From NCBI GenBank assembly GCA_001803705.1, contig MHDY01000213.1, forward strand, positions 1-12,933: a stretch of DNA of 12,933 nucleotides, given 5' to 3'. A model generated the notes under the pieces. The model did not search any database. It had not been told where the DNA came from and saw nothing but the letters and a program-made list of their open reading frames with translations. Shown here one piece after another: positions 5,886 through 12,933 of the stretch. The translations under genes were made by a program, and so were the position numbers. The stretch comes from Nitrospirae bacterium GWC2_56_14 (GTDB lineage: Bacteria; Nitrospirota; UBA9217). Numbering within the stretch: position 1 is the first letter of the stretch; each line of letters begins with the position of its first letter.

Positions 5886-7334
5886 CTAGACATCCAGGAC
5901 GGGAATGATCACTTTAAAAATGGATCCTTTGTCAACAGTACTCTCAACTTCGATCCGCCCACCATGGTTCTGCATGATCATATAACTGATCGACAGGCCC
6001 AGCCCGGTACTCCCGCCATCCGGCCTGGCGGAAAAGAACGGATCGAATATTTTATCGAGATGTTCTTCAGGGATCCCATGGCCGGTATCGGAAAACTCCA
6101 CGATGACGGATTGACGACCCGCGCTATCCCGTTCCGCCCGGCACTGGATATCGAGACTGCCTCCTTTAGGCATGGCAAAACATGCGTTGTTGATGAGATT
6201 GACAAATACCTGCCGGATCTCATCAACGTCGATTGCTACCTGCGGAAGAATGCCGCTGCAGGAGGTGGTGATAGCAACATTGTTTAATTTTGCCTGTCCC
6301 TTGACGAGCGGTATCGTATCCTGGACGACCATGCTCATATCGGCCTTCACCAGCCGCGGCGGTTTTCTCCGTGAAAAGTCCAGGAGGTTCTTCAGGATCT
6401 CCCGGGCGCGAAGCGTCTCCCGTTCCACGGTCTTCAAATACTCTTTTTTATCAGCAGGAATATCGTCGGCCTTGAGCAGGAGACCCGTATATCCCAGGAC
6501 GCCGGTCAGCGGGTTGTTTACCTCATAAGCGATATTCGTCGCCAGTTCGCCGATGGCCGCCAATTTTGAGCTCTGCATCAGCTGGCGTTGCGATACGTGG
6601 AGATTGTGCGTCATCGTGTTGAACGCTTCTCCCAGTTCAGTAAACTCGCTCCCCGGGGCATCCGTGATCTCGATCCGGTGTTGAAGCTCTCCGCGGGCGA
6701 TCCGCCGGGTCGCTTCAAGGAGCTGTTGGAGCCTCCGGTCCAGACCCTTTATCAGCGTATAAGCAATGATGAACGCAAGCGCGAGGCCCAGCAGGAGGGT
6801 GACCGACAGCACCCAGCGTACCTCACGGATCGTGGTCATGGTTTCCTGTGTTTTCTGCTGAAGCCGGACATTGGCAGTGAATGCCATGCCCTGGGTCATG
6901 GTAATAAGCTCTTGTCCGAGGTCCTGCGCGCGGCGTTCCAACCCGGCGATCCGCGACGGATTCGCCGATGCGGTAATGAGGTGGCTGATTGCGCTCTTGT
7001 AATCGTTCGCCATATCCCGCATCAACACCAGCCCCTGGGTAAGCTCCGGAGAATGGTGGCAACCCACACAGGAGTCCATGGTCCGGTCCATCTCCTGCAC
7101 CTGGCTGATGAGCACATCGATGTCATCGCTATCTCTGATCCTGCTGCGGAAGATGTGCGACTGCACTTGCTGAATGCGAATGATCAGGTCCTCGCGGAGG
7201 ATCTCGACCTGATGGAGCAGAACCAGACGGTCCATCCTGTCGGTGGTCTTGGTAATATAGAGCACCGCAATGATGCTCCCTGCCAAAAAAATGATCAAGA
7301 GCAAACCAAAACCCAGTAAAATTCTTTTTTTCAT
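5886..7334 (-). CDS. haem-c-motif histidine kinase, phosphoacceptor His replaced by Tyr
   Basis: This 482-residue membrane protein has TM1 at about 5-27, a periplasmic helical sensor at about 28-172, TM2 at about 173-195, HAMP at about 193-246, then HisKA and HATPase domains. The sensor contains CVGCH (89-93), a CXXCH covalent haem-c motif followed by a second His, suggesting redox or gas sensing. The H-box reads ATNIAYEVNNPL: residue 270 (codon TAT, 6525-6527) is Tyr where the phosphoacceptor His is expected, while the following Glu and the NNPL remain. The ATP-binding parts look intact (N-box NLINNACFA with N383, G1 DTGHGI at 416-421, G2 TGLGLS at 443-448). It may be a pseudokinase, an allosteric partner of the related 719-aa kinase, a strain mutation or a sequence error. 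The ATG at 7334 follows the remnant gene by 11 bp; the ribosome-binding site is modest (GGGA). Confidence 0.9.
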   Translation of the reverse strand: MKKRILLGFGLLLIIFLAGSIIAVLYITKTTDRMDRLVLLHQVEILREDLIIRIQQVQSHIFRSRIRDSDDIDVLISQVQEMDRTMDSCVGCHHSPELTQGLVLMRDMANDYKSAISHLITASANPSRIAGLERRAQDLGQELITMTQGMAFTANVRLQQKTQETMTTIREVRWVLSVTLLLGLALAFIIAYTLIKGLDRRLQQLLEATRRIARGELQHRIEITDAPGSEFTELGEAFNTMTHNLHVSQRQLMQSSKLAAIGELATNIAYEVNNPLTGVLGYTGLLLKADDIPADKKEYLKTVERETLRAREILKNLLDFSRRKPPRLVKADMSMVVQDTIPLVKGQAKLNNVAITTSCSGILPQVAIDVDEIRQVFVNLINNACFAMPKGGSLDIQCRAERDSAGRQSVIVEFSDTGHGIPEEHLDKIFDPFFSARPDGGSTGLGLSISYMIMQNHGGRIEVESTVDKGSIFKVIIPVLDV

Positions 7335-7345
7335 GGATTATCCCG

Positions 7346-7559
7346 TTACTTGCTGGTAAAGCGATATGCTATCCGTTCGATCGCCGCCGGTGTCTTAATG
7401 GATATGCTGCAGCGAGATTCATCTGAAGTCTCGATGAAACCCCGCGAGACGAACGTCTTGAGTGCAGAAGCCCCTTCGCTATCCTTCCCCCGGTCGATTT
7501 ACCACGGGGAGCGGCATCAGGACCAGCAACGCACCGCATGACAAGCCATATCGCATCAT
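7346..7559 (-). pseudogene. small exported-type gene broken by a +1 frameshift
   Basis: An ATG at 7557-7559 overlaps the TGA of the 719-aa kinase (ATGA), a typical coupled start. The frame begins MMRYGLSCGALLVLMPLPVV, like a signal peptide or membrane anchor, but stops at TAG (7479-7481) after 26 residues. Skipping one base in the five-G run (plus-strand C5, 7487-7491) joins it to an open frame that continues KDSEGASALKTF... and ends IERIAYRFTSK with TAA at 7346-7348, 11 bp before the next kinase. The repaired protein would be 70 residues. I do not recognise it. The spacing on both sides argues that it is a real operon member, now mutated, mis-sequenced or subject to frameshifting. It fills the 221-bp gap between the two kinases, where I see nothing else. 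Confidence 0.5.
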
Positions 7560-9715
7560 GTTGTCGTCTCCCCTCTCCGGCGGTCAGCCTCGTCCTTGAA
7601 TGGCATTTTCTGATGGAGCGGAAGGGTCACTCGAAAAACAGTGCCCTGCCCTACCTGGCTTGCAGCTTCGATCTTGCCGCCATGATTCTGGATAATACGA
7701 TAGCTGATCGAAAGACCGAGGCCGGTACCATCACCATTCTCCTTGGTGGAAAAAAAGGGCTCAAATATCTTGTCCAAATTTTCCGGCGCTATACCTACAC
7801 CGGTATCACCAAACTCAACAACAGCCTGATGGTCCCTGACCGTGCTCAGCCGGACGCGAAACTCGCCGCCAGATGGCATGGCCTGTAGTGCATTTTGCGC
7901 TATATTTATAAAAACCTGTTTGATCTCATCATGGTCCATATAGACAATAACCGGAATGGCGGGGTACTCCTCAATAACCCGAACAGCGGAAGACTCCGCC
8001 ATGCCCTGCACAAGTGCAACCGTTTCCTTTATCGGCAGAAGCAGGTCGGCAGGTTGCATCCAGGAAGGCTTCTGCCGGGAAAAATCCAGAAGGTTTCTGA
8101 TGATCTTTCTCACCCGCAGCGTTTCCTGCTCCATCATGCCGAGCATCCGTCTTGGGGAATCGGCCAGGTCAACCGTTTTGAGAAGATAGGTCGTATAGCC
8201 GAGCACGCTCGTCAACGGGTTATTGATCTCATGGGCGATGTTCGCGGCAAGCTCTCCGATCGCAGCCATCTTCGACGAATGAACCAGTTGCTGCTGCGCG
8301 CTTTTCAGCTCCAGCATTTTTTCCCGAAGGTCGGTATACAGCGAAGCGTTCTGCAGTGCCGCCCCGGCAAGGTTTCCAAAGACGGTAAAGAGACGCAGAT
8401 CGTGTTTATCAAAGCCGGTGCCGCCCTTTTTATTGATGACCGTAAGCATGCCGGTCAAGGTATTGGATGACCAGAGCGGCACCGTCATGAGGGTCTTGAC
8501 ACCGAGCGCTTTCATGTGCTCGCCGTCTAGTCTGAAATCAGCCTGTGCATCCGGAATAAGGAGCGGCGTGCCATAACAGGCGAGCCAGTTATAGACACCC
8601 CCTGCTTCGAGCGGAAGTTCCTGCTCCCTGAGCAGCTGTTTTTTGCTTCCATGCACACCCAGATACTGCAGCGTAAAGTTTTTGCCGTTTATTACAGAGA
8701 CTGCCGTCGTATCGGACCGGACAAGATCTTCGGCACGCGCAGCGATCTTAGCCACGAGTGTCTCGATTTCAAGGCTTTCCATCAGATCGAGCCCGGCAGT
8801 ATGGAGGATGAACAGGTCTCTGTTCCAGTTGGACAAACTTGCTTCCCGCTGCTTCAGTGTCAGCGCCATCTGGTTAAAGGCATGGCCAAGTTTGCTGATC
8901 TCATCCTTGCCTTCGACCGGGAACGGCGTTTCCCAGTTTTGCTGGCTCAGCCTGTCTGCGGCATCACTGAGTTTGCGTATCGGTTTCGTGATGCCGATGG
9001 TGATGATCTGACTGAACGCCATTCCCACCAGGAGAATGCCGATGAGCGCAACAGACCCTTTTTTCACCAATCCGGTAAATTTTTTTGCATACCGCTGGCT
9101 GGATACGCCGACGCGGACATAACCAACTCGATCCTCTCCAGCCATAACAGAAATGGTCAGGTCATAGACGCCCGCCTGATTAAAGAAAAAAACAGGCTCC
9201 GTCGCTCTCATCATAGCGGGACTCAGGATGACATGGTCAATCGTCAATTTGTCGCCTGTCGGCAAACTGTAAAAATACGAATCGGTGTTAAAGAATGCTG
9301 CCGTGGCCGTGCTTCCGATAATGAGCTTCCCGTCGCGCCGATATATCATGGCATAGAGAATATCGCTTCCCGGGTGAGCATCGTCCGCCGCCACAAAAAG
9401 CGGTGTCAATTTTTTGTAGATCTCATGACGGTTATCGGTAATAATATCATCCACCGTCATCGATGAGAGCTCTCGGGCGACATACAGGGCCCGGCCGCGA
9501 ATTTCCGCATCGAGCATTGCGGTCCCTTCCCGATAGAAGAACAGGCCGACGAGGAAGGAAACGAGCAGTAATGCTACCGCCATAAAGAAGGATATCCTGC
9601 ATCCAACTCCACCCCACCACCGCGCAGCGAGCTGACTCATGCGTGCAATAAACCGAGAGCGTATTTTTCTTTTGTTCGCCATATAAAATAGACTTTTGCT
9701 GTTGGATTTTAACAT
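7556..9715 (-). CDS. membrane sensor histidine kinase with GAF domain
   Basis: This protein is up to 719 residues. TM1 lies at about 41-61, an extracytoplasmic sensor of about 155 residues at 62-217 (single-Cache-like, inferred from size and topology), TM2 at about 220-241, HAMP at 242-295, GAF at about 305-455, then HisKA with H-box AANIAHEINNPL (H495), and HATPase with N608, G1 DTGVGI (637-642) and G2 GTGLGLS (663-669). All catalytic residues are present. Its HisKA region closely resembles that of the 482-aa kinase downstream (SSKMAAIGELAANIAHE against SSKLAAIGELATNIAYE), so the two are paralogues and might heterodimerise. The start is uncertain: the ATG at 9715, Met12 (9682) and Met26 (9640) all precede TM1 and none has a clear Shine-Dalgarno. 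The first lies only 23 bp after the rplQ terminator, so a later start is quite possible. The stop overlaps the next small ORF. Confidence 0.93.
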   Translation of the reverse strand: MLKSNSKSLFYMANKRKIRSRFIARMSQLAARWWGGVGCRISFFMAVALLLVSFLVGLFFYREGTAMLDAEIRGRALYVARELSSMTVDDIITDNRHEIYKKLTPLFVAADDAHPGSDILYAMIYRRDGKLIIGSTATAAFFNTDSYFYSLPTGDKLTIDHVILSPAMMRATEPVFFFNQAGVYDLTISVMAGEDRVGYVRVGVSSQRYAKKFTGLVKKGSVALIGILLVGMAFSQIITIGITKPIRKLSDAADRLSQQNWETPFPVEGKDEISKLGHAFNQMALTLKQREASLSNWNRDLFILHTAGLDLMESLEIETLVAKIAARAEDLVRSDTTAVSVINGKNFTLQYLGVHGSKKQLLREQELPLEAGGVYNWLACYGTPLLIPDAQADFRLDGEHMKALGVKTLMTVPLWSSNTLTGMLTVINKKGGTGFDKHDLRLFTVFGNLAGAALQNASLYTDLREKMLELKSAQQQLVHSSKMAAIGELAANIAHEINNPLTSVLGYTTYLLKTVDLADSPRRMLGMMEQETLRVRKIIRNLLDFSRQKPSWMQPADLLLPIKETVALVQGMAESSAVRVIEEYPAIPVIVYMDHDEIKQVFINIAQNALQAMPSGGEFRVRLSTVRDHQAVVEFGDTGVGIAPENLDKIFEPFFSTKENGDGTGLGLSISYRIIQNHGGKIEAASQVGQGTVFRVTLPLHQKMPFKDEADRRRGETTT

Positions 9716-9738
9716 AAAGTTTCATGTAAACGCCATAG

Positions 9739-9769
9739 AAAAAGGCAAGGGATAAACTCCCTTGCCTTT
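9739..9769 (-). terminator. rho-independent terminator of the ribosomal operon
   Basis: Arms AAAGGCAAGGG (9741-9751) and CCCTTGCCTTT (9759-9769) are perfectly complementary over 11 bp around a 7-nt loop, with one further possible A-T pair. On the minus strand the stem runs into a TTTTT tract (9743 down to 9739). It lies 47 bp after the rplQ stop. It should largely separate ribosomal-operon transcription from the signalling genes, although read-through is possible because no clear promoter fits before the kinase. Confidence 0.88.
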
Positions 9770-9816
9770 CATGCCATCAAAAAATTATATGCGGCCGCAG
9801 CTGCACGGACGGCGCG

Positions 9817-10221
9817 CTACGCCTTGGTGCTTTCTGCGCCCTTCGTCCCCGGTGTTTCCGTTTTTTTACGCTCAATGAGCTCAATTACGGCCATGGGTGC
9901 TGCATCGCCAGGCCGGTTGCGGGTCAGGATAATTCTCGTATATCCCCCATTCCTGGTTGCATAACGAGGTGCAATATCGGCAAAAAGACCGCTTACGACG
10001 GCTTCGTTGTTAATAAAACTGAGCGCCTGCCGTCTCGCGTGAAGATCACCCCGCTTGCCTAAGGTAATCATCTTTTCTGCCAACGGCCGTAGCTCCTTGG
10101 CTTTTGCAACAGTAGTTTCAATTTTTTCATTCTTCAGCAACGCTGTCACAAGCATCCGGAGCAATGCTTTCCGATGCGAACTATCTCTTCCAAACTGCCT
10201 GCCTGTACATGCATGTCTCAT
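9817..10221 (-). CDS. rplQ: 50S ribosomal protein L17
   Basis: This 134-residue protein has the L17 N-terminus MRHACTGRQFGRDSSHRKAL, the ALLKNEKIETTVAKAKELRPLAEK core and the GGYTRIILTRNRPGDAAPMAVIEL segment. L17 is a large-subunit protein near the peptide exit tunnel. The last dozen or so residues (TPGTKGAESTKA) form a non-conserved tail. The ATG at 10221 has AAGGAT upstream. It follows rpoA by 31 bp, the standard rpoA-rplQ order, and is the last ribosomal gene before the terminator. Confidence 0.98.
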   Translation of the reverse strand: MRHACTGRQFGRDSSHRKALLRMLVTALLKNEKIETTVAKAKELRPLAEKMITLGKRGDLHARRQALSFINNEAVVSGLFADIAPRYATRNGGYTRIILTRNRPGDAAPMAVIELIERKKTETPGTKGAESTKA

Positions 10222-10252
10222 TGCGGTATCCTTATTTCCAATAATAGATTTA

Positions 10253-11275
10253 TTAACTCTCGCTCGGTTTTTCTGCCAGCAGACGCCGTGCCTCGGCTAC
10301 GATCTTGTCGTCAACTTTGAGGCCCAGACCCAGACCCATATCCGCAAGAATTTCTTTGATCTCGTTCAACGATTTTCTGCCGAAATTCTTGGTTTTAAGC
10401 ATCTCGCTTTCGGTTTTCTGAACCATCTCGGCGATCGTTTCAATACCGGCATTCTTGAGACAATTTGCAGCACGAACCGAAAGTTCAAGTTCATTCACGC
10501 TTCTCAACAGATTTTCGTTGAAGGAGGGAACCTTTTTAATTTCCTCTTCCGTGACCGGCGCATCATCTTCCTCTTCAGGAAGATGAATGAATATGGAAAG
10601 ATGGTCCTTTAACAGTTTTGAAGCATGCGCAACGGCATCGTCAGGACGAATGCTTCCGTCGGTCCACACCTCGAGCACCAGTTTATCGTAATCGGTCTCC
10701 TGCCCTACCCGGGCGTTTTCCACTTTGAAATTAACTTTTCTGATCGGCGAAAAAATGGAATCGATCGGAATAACACCGATGGACTGGCCAGGCTCTTTAT
10801 TCTTATCTGATGACACATATCCCCTGCCGCGCCGAGCCCGCATTTCAACTTCAATTTTTCCGCTCTTGTCAATCGTGGCAAGATGGAGTTCGGGGTTCAG
10901 GATCTCGACCTCTGCGTCGGCTTCGATATCCTTGGCAGTAACTTCGCCGGGACCTTTGGCCTTGAGGGCAAGCGTCTTCGGCTTGTCGGTGTGTAACTTC
11001 AACCGCACTTCCTTGAGGTTGAGGATGAGATCGGTTGTATCCTCCACTACGCCGGGAATGCTGGAGAATTCATGCTGAACGCCGCTGATCTTCAGGGAGG
11101 TGATTGCAGACCCTTCAAGAGACGACAAAAGCACTCTTCTAAGCGAATTACCCAGCGTTGTACCAAAACCACGCTCTAACGGTTCGGCAGTAAATTTACC
11201 ATAGGTATCAGTGATCTTTTTAGGATCATACTGAAGTTTTTTAGGCATCTGGAAATCTTTAGCTTTCTTAAGCAT
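10253..11275 (-). CDS. rpoA: RNA polymerase alpha subunit
   Basis: This protein has 340 residues from the chosen start. The N-terminal assembly domain has the dimerisation helix ERGFGTTLGNSLRRVLLSS (34-52), the SIPGVVEDT region (72-80) and, further on, the AHASKLLKDHLSIF segment. The linker is acidic (about 233-247). The C-terminal domain (about 250-325) has ELSVRAANCLKNAGI, matching the helix that contacts UP elements and activators, and NFGRKSLNEIKEIL. I chose the ATG at 11275 because GGAGG lies 5 nt upstream (minus-strand TATGGAGGAAGC). A GTG at 11356 would add 27 unconserved residues and has no ribosome-binding site support. Position between rpsD and rplQ is canonical. Confidence 0.98.
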   Translation of the reverse strand: MLKKAKDFQMPKKLQYDPKKITDTYGKFTAEPLERGFGTTLGNSLRRVLLSSLEGSAITSLKISGVQHEFSSIPGVVEDTTDLILNLKEVRLKLHTDKPKTLALKAKGPGEVTAKDIEADAEVEILNPELHLATIDKSGKIEVEMRARRGRGYVSSDKNKEPGQSIGVIPIDSIFSPIRKVNFKVENARVGQETDYDKLVLEVWTDGSIRPDDAVAHASKLLKDHLSIFIHLPEEEDDAPVTEEEIKKVPSFNENLLRSVNELELSVRAANCLKNAGIETIAEMVQKTESEMLKTKNFGRKSLNEIKEILADMGLGLGLKVDDKIVAEARRLLAEKPSES

Positions 11276-11315
11276 GCTTCCTCCATAACGGAGTGAAAAA
11301 ACTTTCTTTAGGACT

Positions 11316-11359
11316 GCAGTGGACTGCCATCTCTGTGATAGAAACCAGACCGCCACTGC
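11316..11359 (-). other. possible hairpin in rpsD-rpoA gap
   Basis: The 113-bp gap between rpsD and rpoA contains complementary heptamers CCACTGC (11353-11359) and GCAGTGG (11316-11322) enclosing 30 nt, plus a tandem GGACTGC (11311-11317 and 11321-11327). It could form an mRNA stem just before the rpoA ribosome-binding site. S4 is a known autoregulator of alpha operons in some bacteria, but no established S4 target is recognised here. The stem is short and may be chance. Confidence 0.2.
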
Positions 11360-11388
11360 GCCTTACCATATACAATTGAGCGGCGCTA

Positions 11389-12018
11389 TTACTTCGAGTA
11401 GAGCTCGACAACAAGCTGTTCCTTGACCGTCGGGAGCGTACACTCATCGCGAGCCGGCAAAGACAAGACCTTGCCTCTGAATGCGGCCTTATCCATCTCC
11501 AGCCAGGTCGGGAATCCGCGTTTTTCAAGAGCCGCAAGGGTTTGCTGAATCTGTCCGATGCTTCTGCTCTTTTCACGTAACTCAATCACATCGCCCGCTT
11601 TCAGCAAGTACGAGGGGATATTGACCTTTTTACCGTTCACCAGCATGTGACCGTGTCGTACCAGCTGACGAGCTTCTTTTTTGGCTCCGGCGAAACCCAT
11701 GCGCTGGACAACATTATCGAGCCTTCTTTCCAGGAGCTGAAGAAGGTTGTCGCCCGTGATGCCTTTCATCCGCTCGGCCTTTTCGAAATAGCCGCGGAAC
11801 TGCCCCTCGAGAACGCCATAGACACGCTTGATCTTCTGTTTTTCCCTGAGCTGCAGGCTATACTCGGAATGTTTTATCCGCGCCTGGCCATGCTGCCCGG
11901 GGGGATAACTTCTCCGCGTGATCCCGCATTTATCTGTATAACAACGCTCAGCCTTCAGAAAGAGCTTGGTACCTTCCCGCCTGCAGAGTTTACAAACTGA
12001 TCCAATATAGCGCGCCAC
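11389..12018 (-). CDS. rpsD: 30S ribosomal protein S4, zinc-type (C+)
   Basis: This 209-residue protein is full length. The N-terminus has four cysteines spaced C-x2-C-x13-C-x4-C (C9, C12, C26, C31), the zinc-binding C+ form of S4. Then come SYPPGQHGQARIKHSEYSLQ and the S4 RNA-binding domain (about 98-160: RLDNVVQRMGFAGAKKEARQ, then LVRHGHMLVNGKKVNIPSY). S4 nucleates 30S assembly on 16S rRNA and represses alpha operons in several bacteria. The start is GTG at 12018, supported by AGGAGG with 6-nt spacing. It lies 15 bp after rpsK. Confidence 0.98.
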   Translation of the reverse strand: MARYIGSVCKLCRREGTKLFLKAERCYTDKCGITRRSYPPGQHGQARIKHSEYSLQLREKQKIKRVYGVLEGQFRGYFEKAERMKGITGDNLLQLLERRLDNVVQRMGFAGAKKEARQLVRHGHMLVNGKKVNIPSYLLKAGDVIELREKSRSIGQIQQTLAALEKRGFPTWLEMDKAAFRGKVLSLPARDECTLPTVKEQLVVELYSK

Positions 12019-12033
12019 GTGATTCCTCCTGTG

Positions 12034-12408
12034 TTAAACCCTTCTTCGTTTCGGCGGTCTGCATCCGTTATGCGGTATGGGCGTCACATCCTTGATTGCC
12101 ACAATCTCCAGTCCTGCCGCCTGGATTGACCTGATTGCCGATTCCCGTCCGGTACCCGGGCCTTTGACGTAAACCTCTACCTGCCGCATACCATGTTCCA
12201 TTGCTTTTTTGGCAGCAGTTTCCGCTGCGAGCTGAGATGCAAAGGGAGTGCTCTTCCTCGACCCTTTAAAACCTTTATTCCCTGCACTGGACCATGAAAG
12301 CACGTTACCTGACGTGTCCGTGATCGTCACGATCGTATTGTTGAACGATGCATGGATGTGGGCCACACCCATGGCCACATTTTTTCTTTCTTTGCCCTTC
12401 TTGGCCAT
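12034..12408 (-). CDS. rpsK: 30S ribosomal protein S11
   Basis: This 124-residue protein is slightly shorter than the usual 127-130 because of a brief N-terminus (MAKKGKERKNV). Conserved blocks are AHIHASFNNTIVTITDTSGN, SAGNKGFKGSRKSTPFASQ and the C-terminal DVTPIPHNGCRPPKRRRV. It forms part of the 30S platform. The ATG at 12408 has a strong GAGGAGG upstream. The 69-bp gap to rpsM contains a small perfect hairpin (GATGCA at 12436-12441, TGCATC at 12447-12452), too weak to call a regulatory site. Confidence 0.98.
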   Translation of the reverse strand: MAKKGKERKNVAMGVAHIHASFNNTIVTITDTSGNVLSWSSAGNKGFKGSRKSTPFASQLAAETAAKKAMEHGMRQVEVYVKGPGTGRESAIRSIQAAGLEIVAIKDVTPIPHNGCRPPKRRRV

Positions 12409-12477
12409 CTATCCTCCTCAAGGCGTATCGGACTGGATGCAAAACCTGCATCGACAGTTCAAAACGCACTTCCTGCG

Positions 12478-12864
12478 CTACTTTTTCGCTAAAGACTTCT
12501 TCTTGCCTGACATCGCCGACCTCTTTGGACCCTTCCGGGTTCTTGCATTGGTCTTTGTCCGCTGTCCTCGTGCCGGCAACCCTTTGCGGTGCCTGAGACC
12601 GCGATAGCTGCCGATATCCATCAACCGCTTAATGTTCATCGTCACATCTCTGCGGAGATCGCCCTCCACAACATAGTCACGGTCGAGAATGGTACGGATC
12701 TTCAGAACATCGGATTCAGCAAGATCCCCGCTCTTCATGGTCGGCTCAATGCCAGCCTCAGCCAGAATCTTCTTTGCAGATGTCTTCCCGATTCCAAAGA
12801 TATACGTTAGGGCAACTTCGATTTTTTTATCCTTGGGTAGATCTACTCCGGCAATTCGTGCCAC
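12478..12864 (-). CDS. rpsM: 30S ribosomal protein S13
   Basis: This 128-residue protein has the S13 signature ARIAGVDLPKDKKIEVALTY, the helix-hairpin-helix GIGKTSAKKIL (24-34), then SYRGLRHRKGLPARGQRT (86-103) and a basic tail. It sits in the 30S head and contacts P-site tRNA and S19. The start is GTG at 12864 with AGGAGG 4 nt upstream; an ATG two bases earlier is in another frame. The remaining 69 bp to the edge show no recognisable infA or rpmJ. One minus-strand frame stays open from the edge to a TGA at 12874-12876 (19 codons, ending RACEHRD), which may be the tail of an unidentified gene. Confidence 0.98.
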   Translation of the reverse strand: MARIAGVDLPKDKKIEVALTYIFGIGKTSAKKILAEAGIEPTMKSGDLAESDVLKIRTILDRDYVVEGDLRRDVTMNIKRLMDIGSYRGLRHRKGLPARGQRTKTNARTRKGPKRSAMSGKKKSLAKK

Positions 12865-12933
12865 ATTTCCTCCTCAATCGCGATGCTCGCACGCACGCAC
12901 CAGCCATATGGCAAGTACCGTACCGTCATCGTG

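Noticed and set aside
7538..7888. Plus-strand open frame across the end of the 719-aa kinase
   Set aside because: It is mostly antisense to the HATPase domain and has no ribosome-binding site or family features.
9759..9769. Bidirectional terminator function for the plus strand
   Set aside because: On the plus strand the stem is followed by TTTCATG rather than a sustained T-tract, and no plus-strand gene ends nearby.
11276..11356. Longer rpoA starting at GTG 11356
   Set aside because: The 27 extra residues are not alpha-like, and the ATG at 11275 has a strong GGAGG at the right spacing.
12851..12865. Minus-strand TGGCAC...TTGC resembling a sigma54 -24/-12 promoter
   Set aside because: The spacing between the two halves is too short, and the sequence is simply the start of rpsM (GTG GCA CGA ATT GCC, Met-Ala-Arg-Ile-Ala).

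Overview
The window holds the distal part of a bacterial alpha ribosomal operon followed by a long two-component signalling cluster, all on the minus strand, plus a short plus-strand block at the left edge. Reading the minus strand from the right edge, the order is rpsM (S13), rpsK (S11), rpsD (S4), rpoA and rplQ (L17), closed by a clear rho-independent terminator at 9739-9769. Next come a membrane GAF histidine kinase (719 aa), a small frameshifted gene, a second membrane histidine kinase with a periplasmic CXXCH haem-c motif (482 aa), a REC-GAF-HD-GYP response regulator (506 aa), a soluble double-PAS histidine kinase (535 aa) and an NtrC-type sigma54 activator (468 aa). On the plus strand are a six-helix membrane protein resembling DUF2301 and a four-helix-bundle (S23/IVS-type) gene.

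The organism looks like a Gram-negative, probably anaerobic or microaerophilic bacterium with cytochrome c maturation. A Nitrospirota (Thermodesulfovibrio-like) or Desulfobacterota/Geobacter-like lineage fits the C+ zinc-type S4, the haem-c sensor kinase, the NtrC and HD-GYP signalling and the S23 gene. This placement is inference; no rRNA gene is present.

The signalling genes are tightly packed: ATGA overlap at 7556-7559, 11 bp before the second kinase, 53 bp before the HD-GYP gene, and a 14-nt overlap into the PAS kinase. They probably form one transcription unit that senses redox or ligand state (haem c, GAF, Cys-rich PAS) and outputs both c-di-GMP hydrolysis and sigma54-dependent transcription. 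The pairing of kinases with regulators cannot be read from sequence.

The unusual items are these. The haem-motif kinase has Tyr (TAT) where the phosphoacceptor His should be. A small exported-type gene lies in the same operon and is broken by one extra G in a G5 run. The S23 gene is bracketed by 18-bp inverted repeats that supply the stop codon of the neighbouring gene. A REP-like palindrome with four alternating CCCCTCC/GGAGGGG blocks supplies the last three codons and stop of the PAS kinase. The DUF2301-like gene has a good sigma70 promoter placed so that its mRNA would be leaderless.
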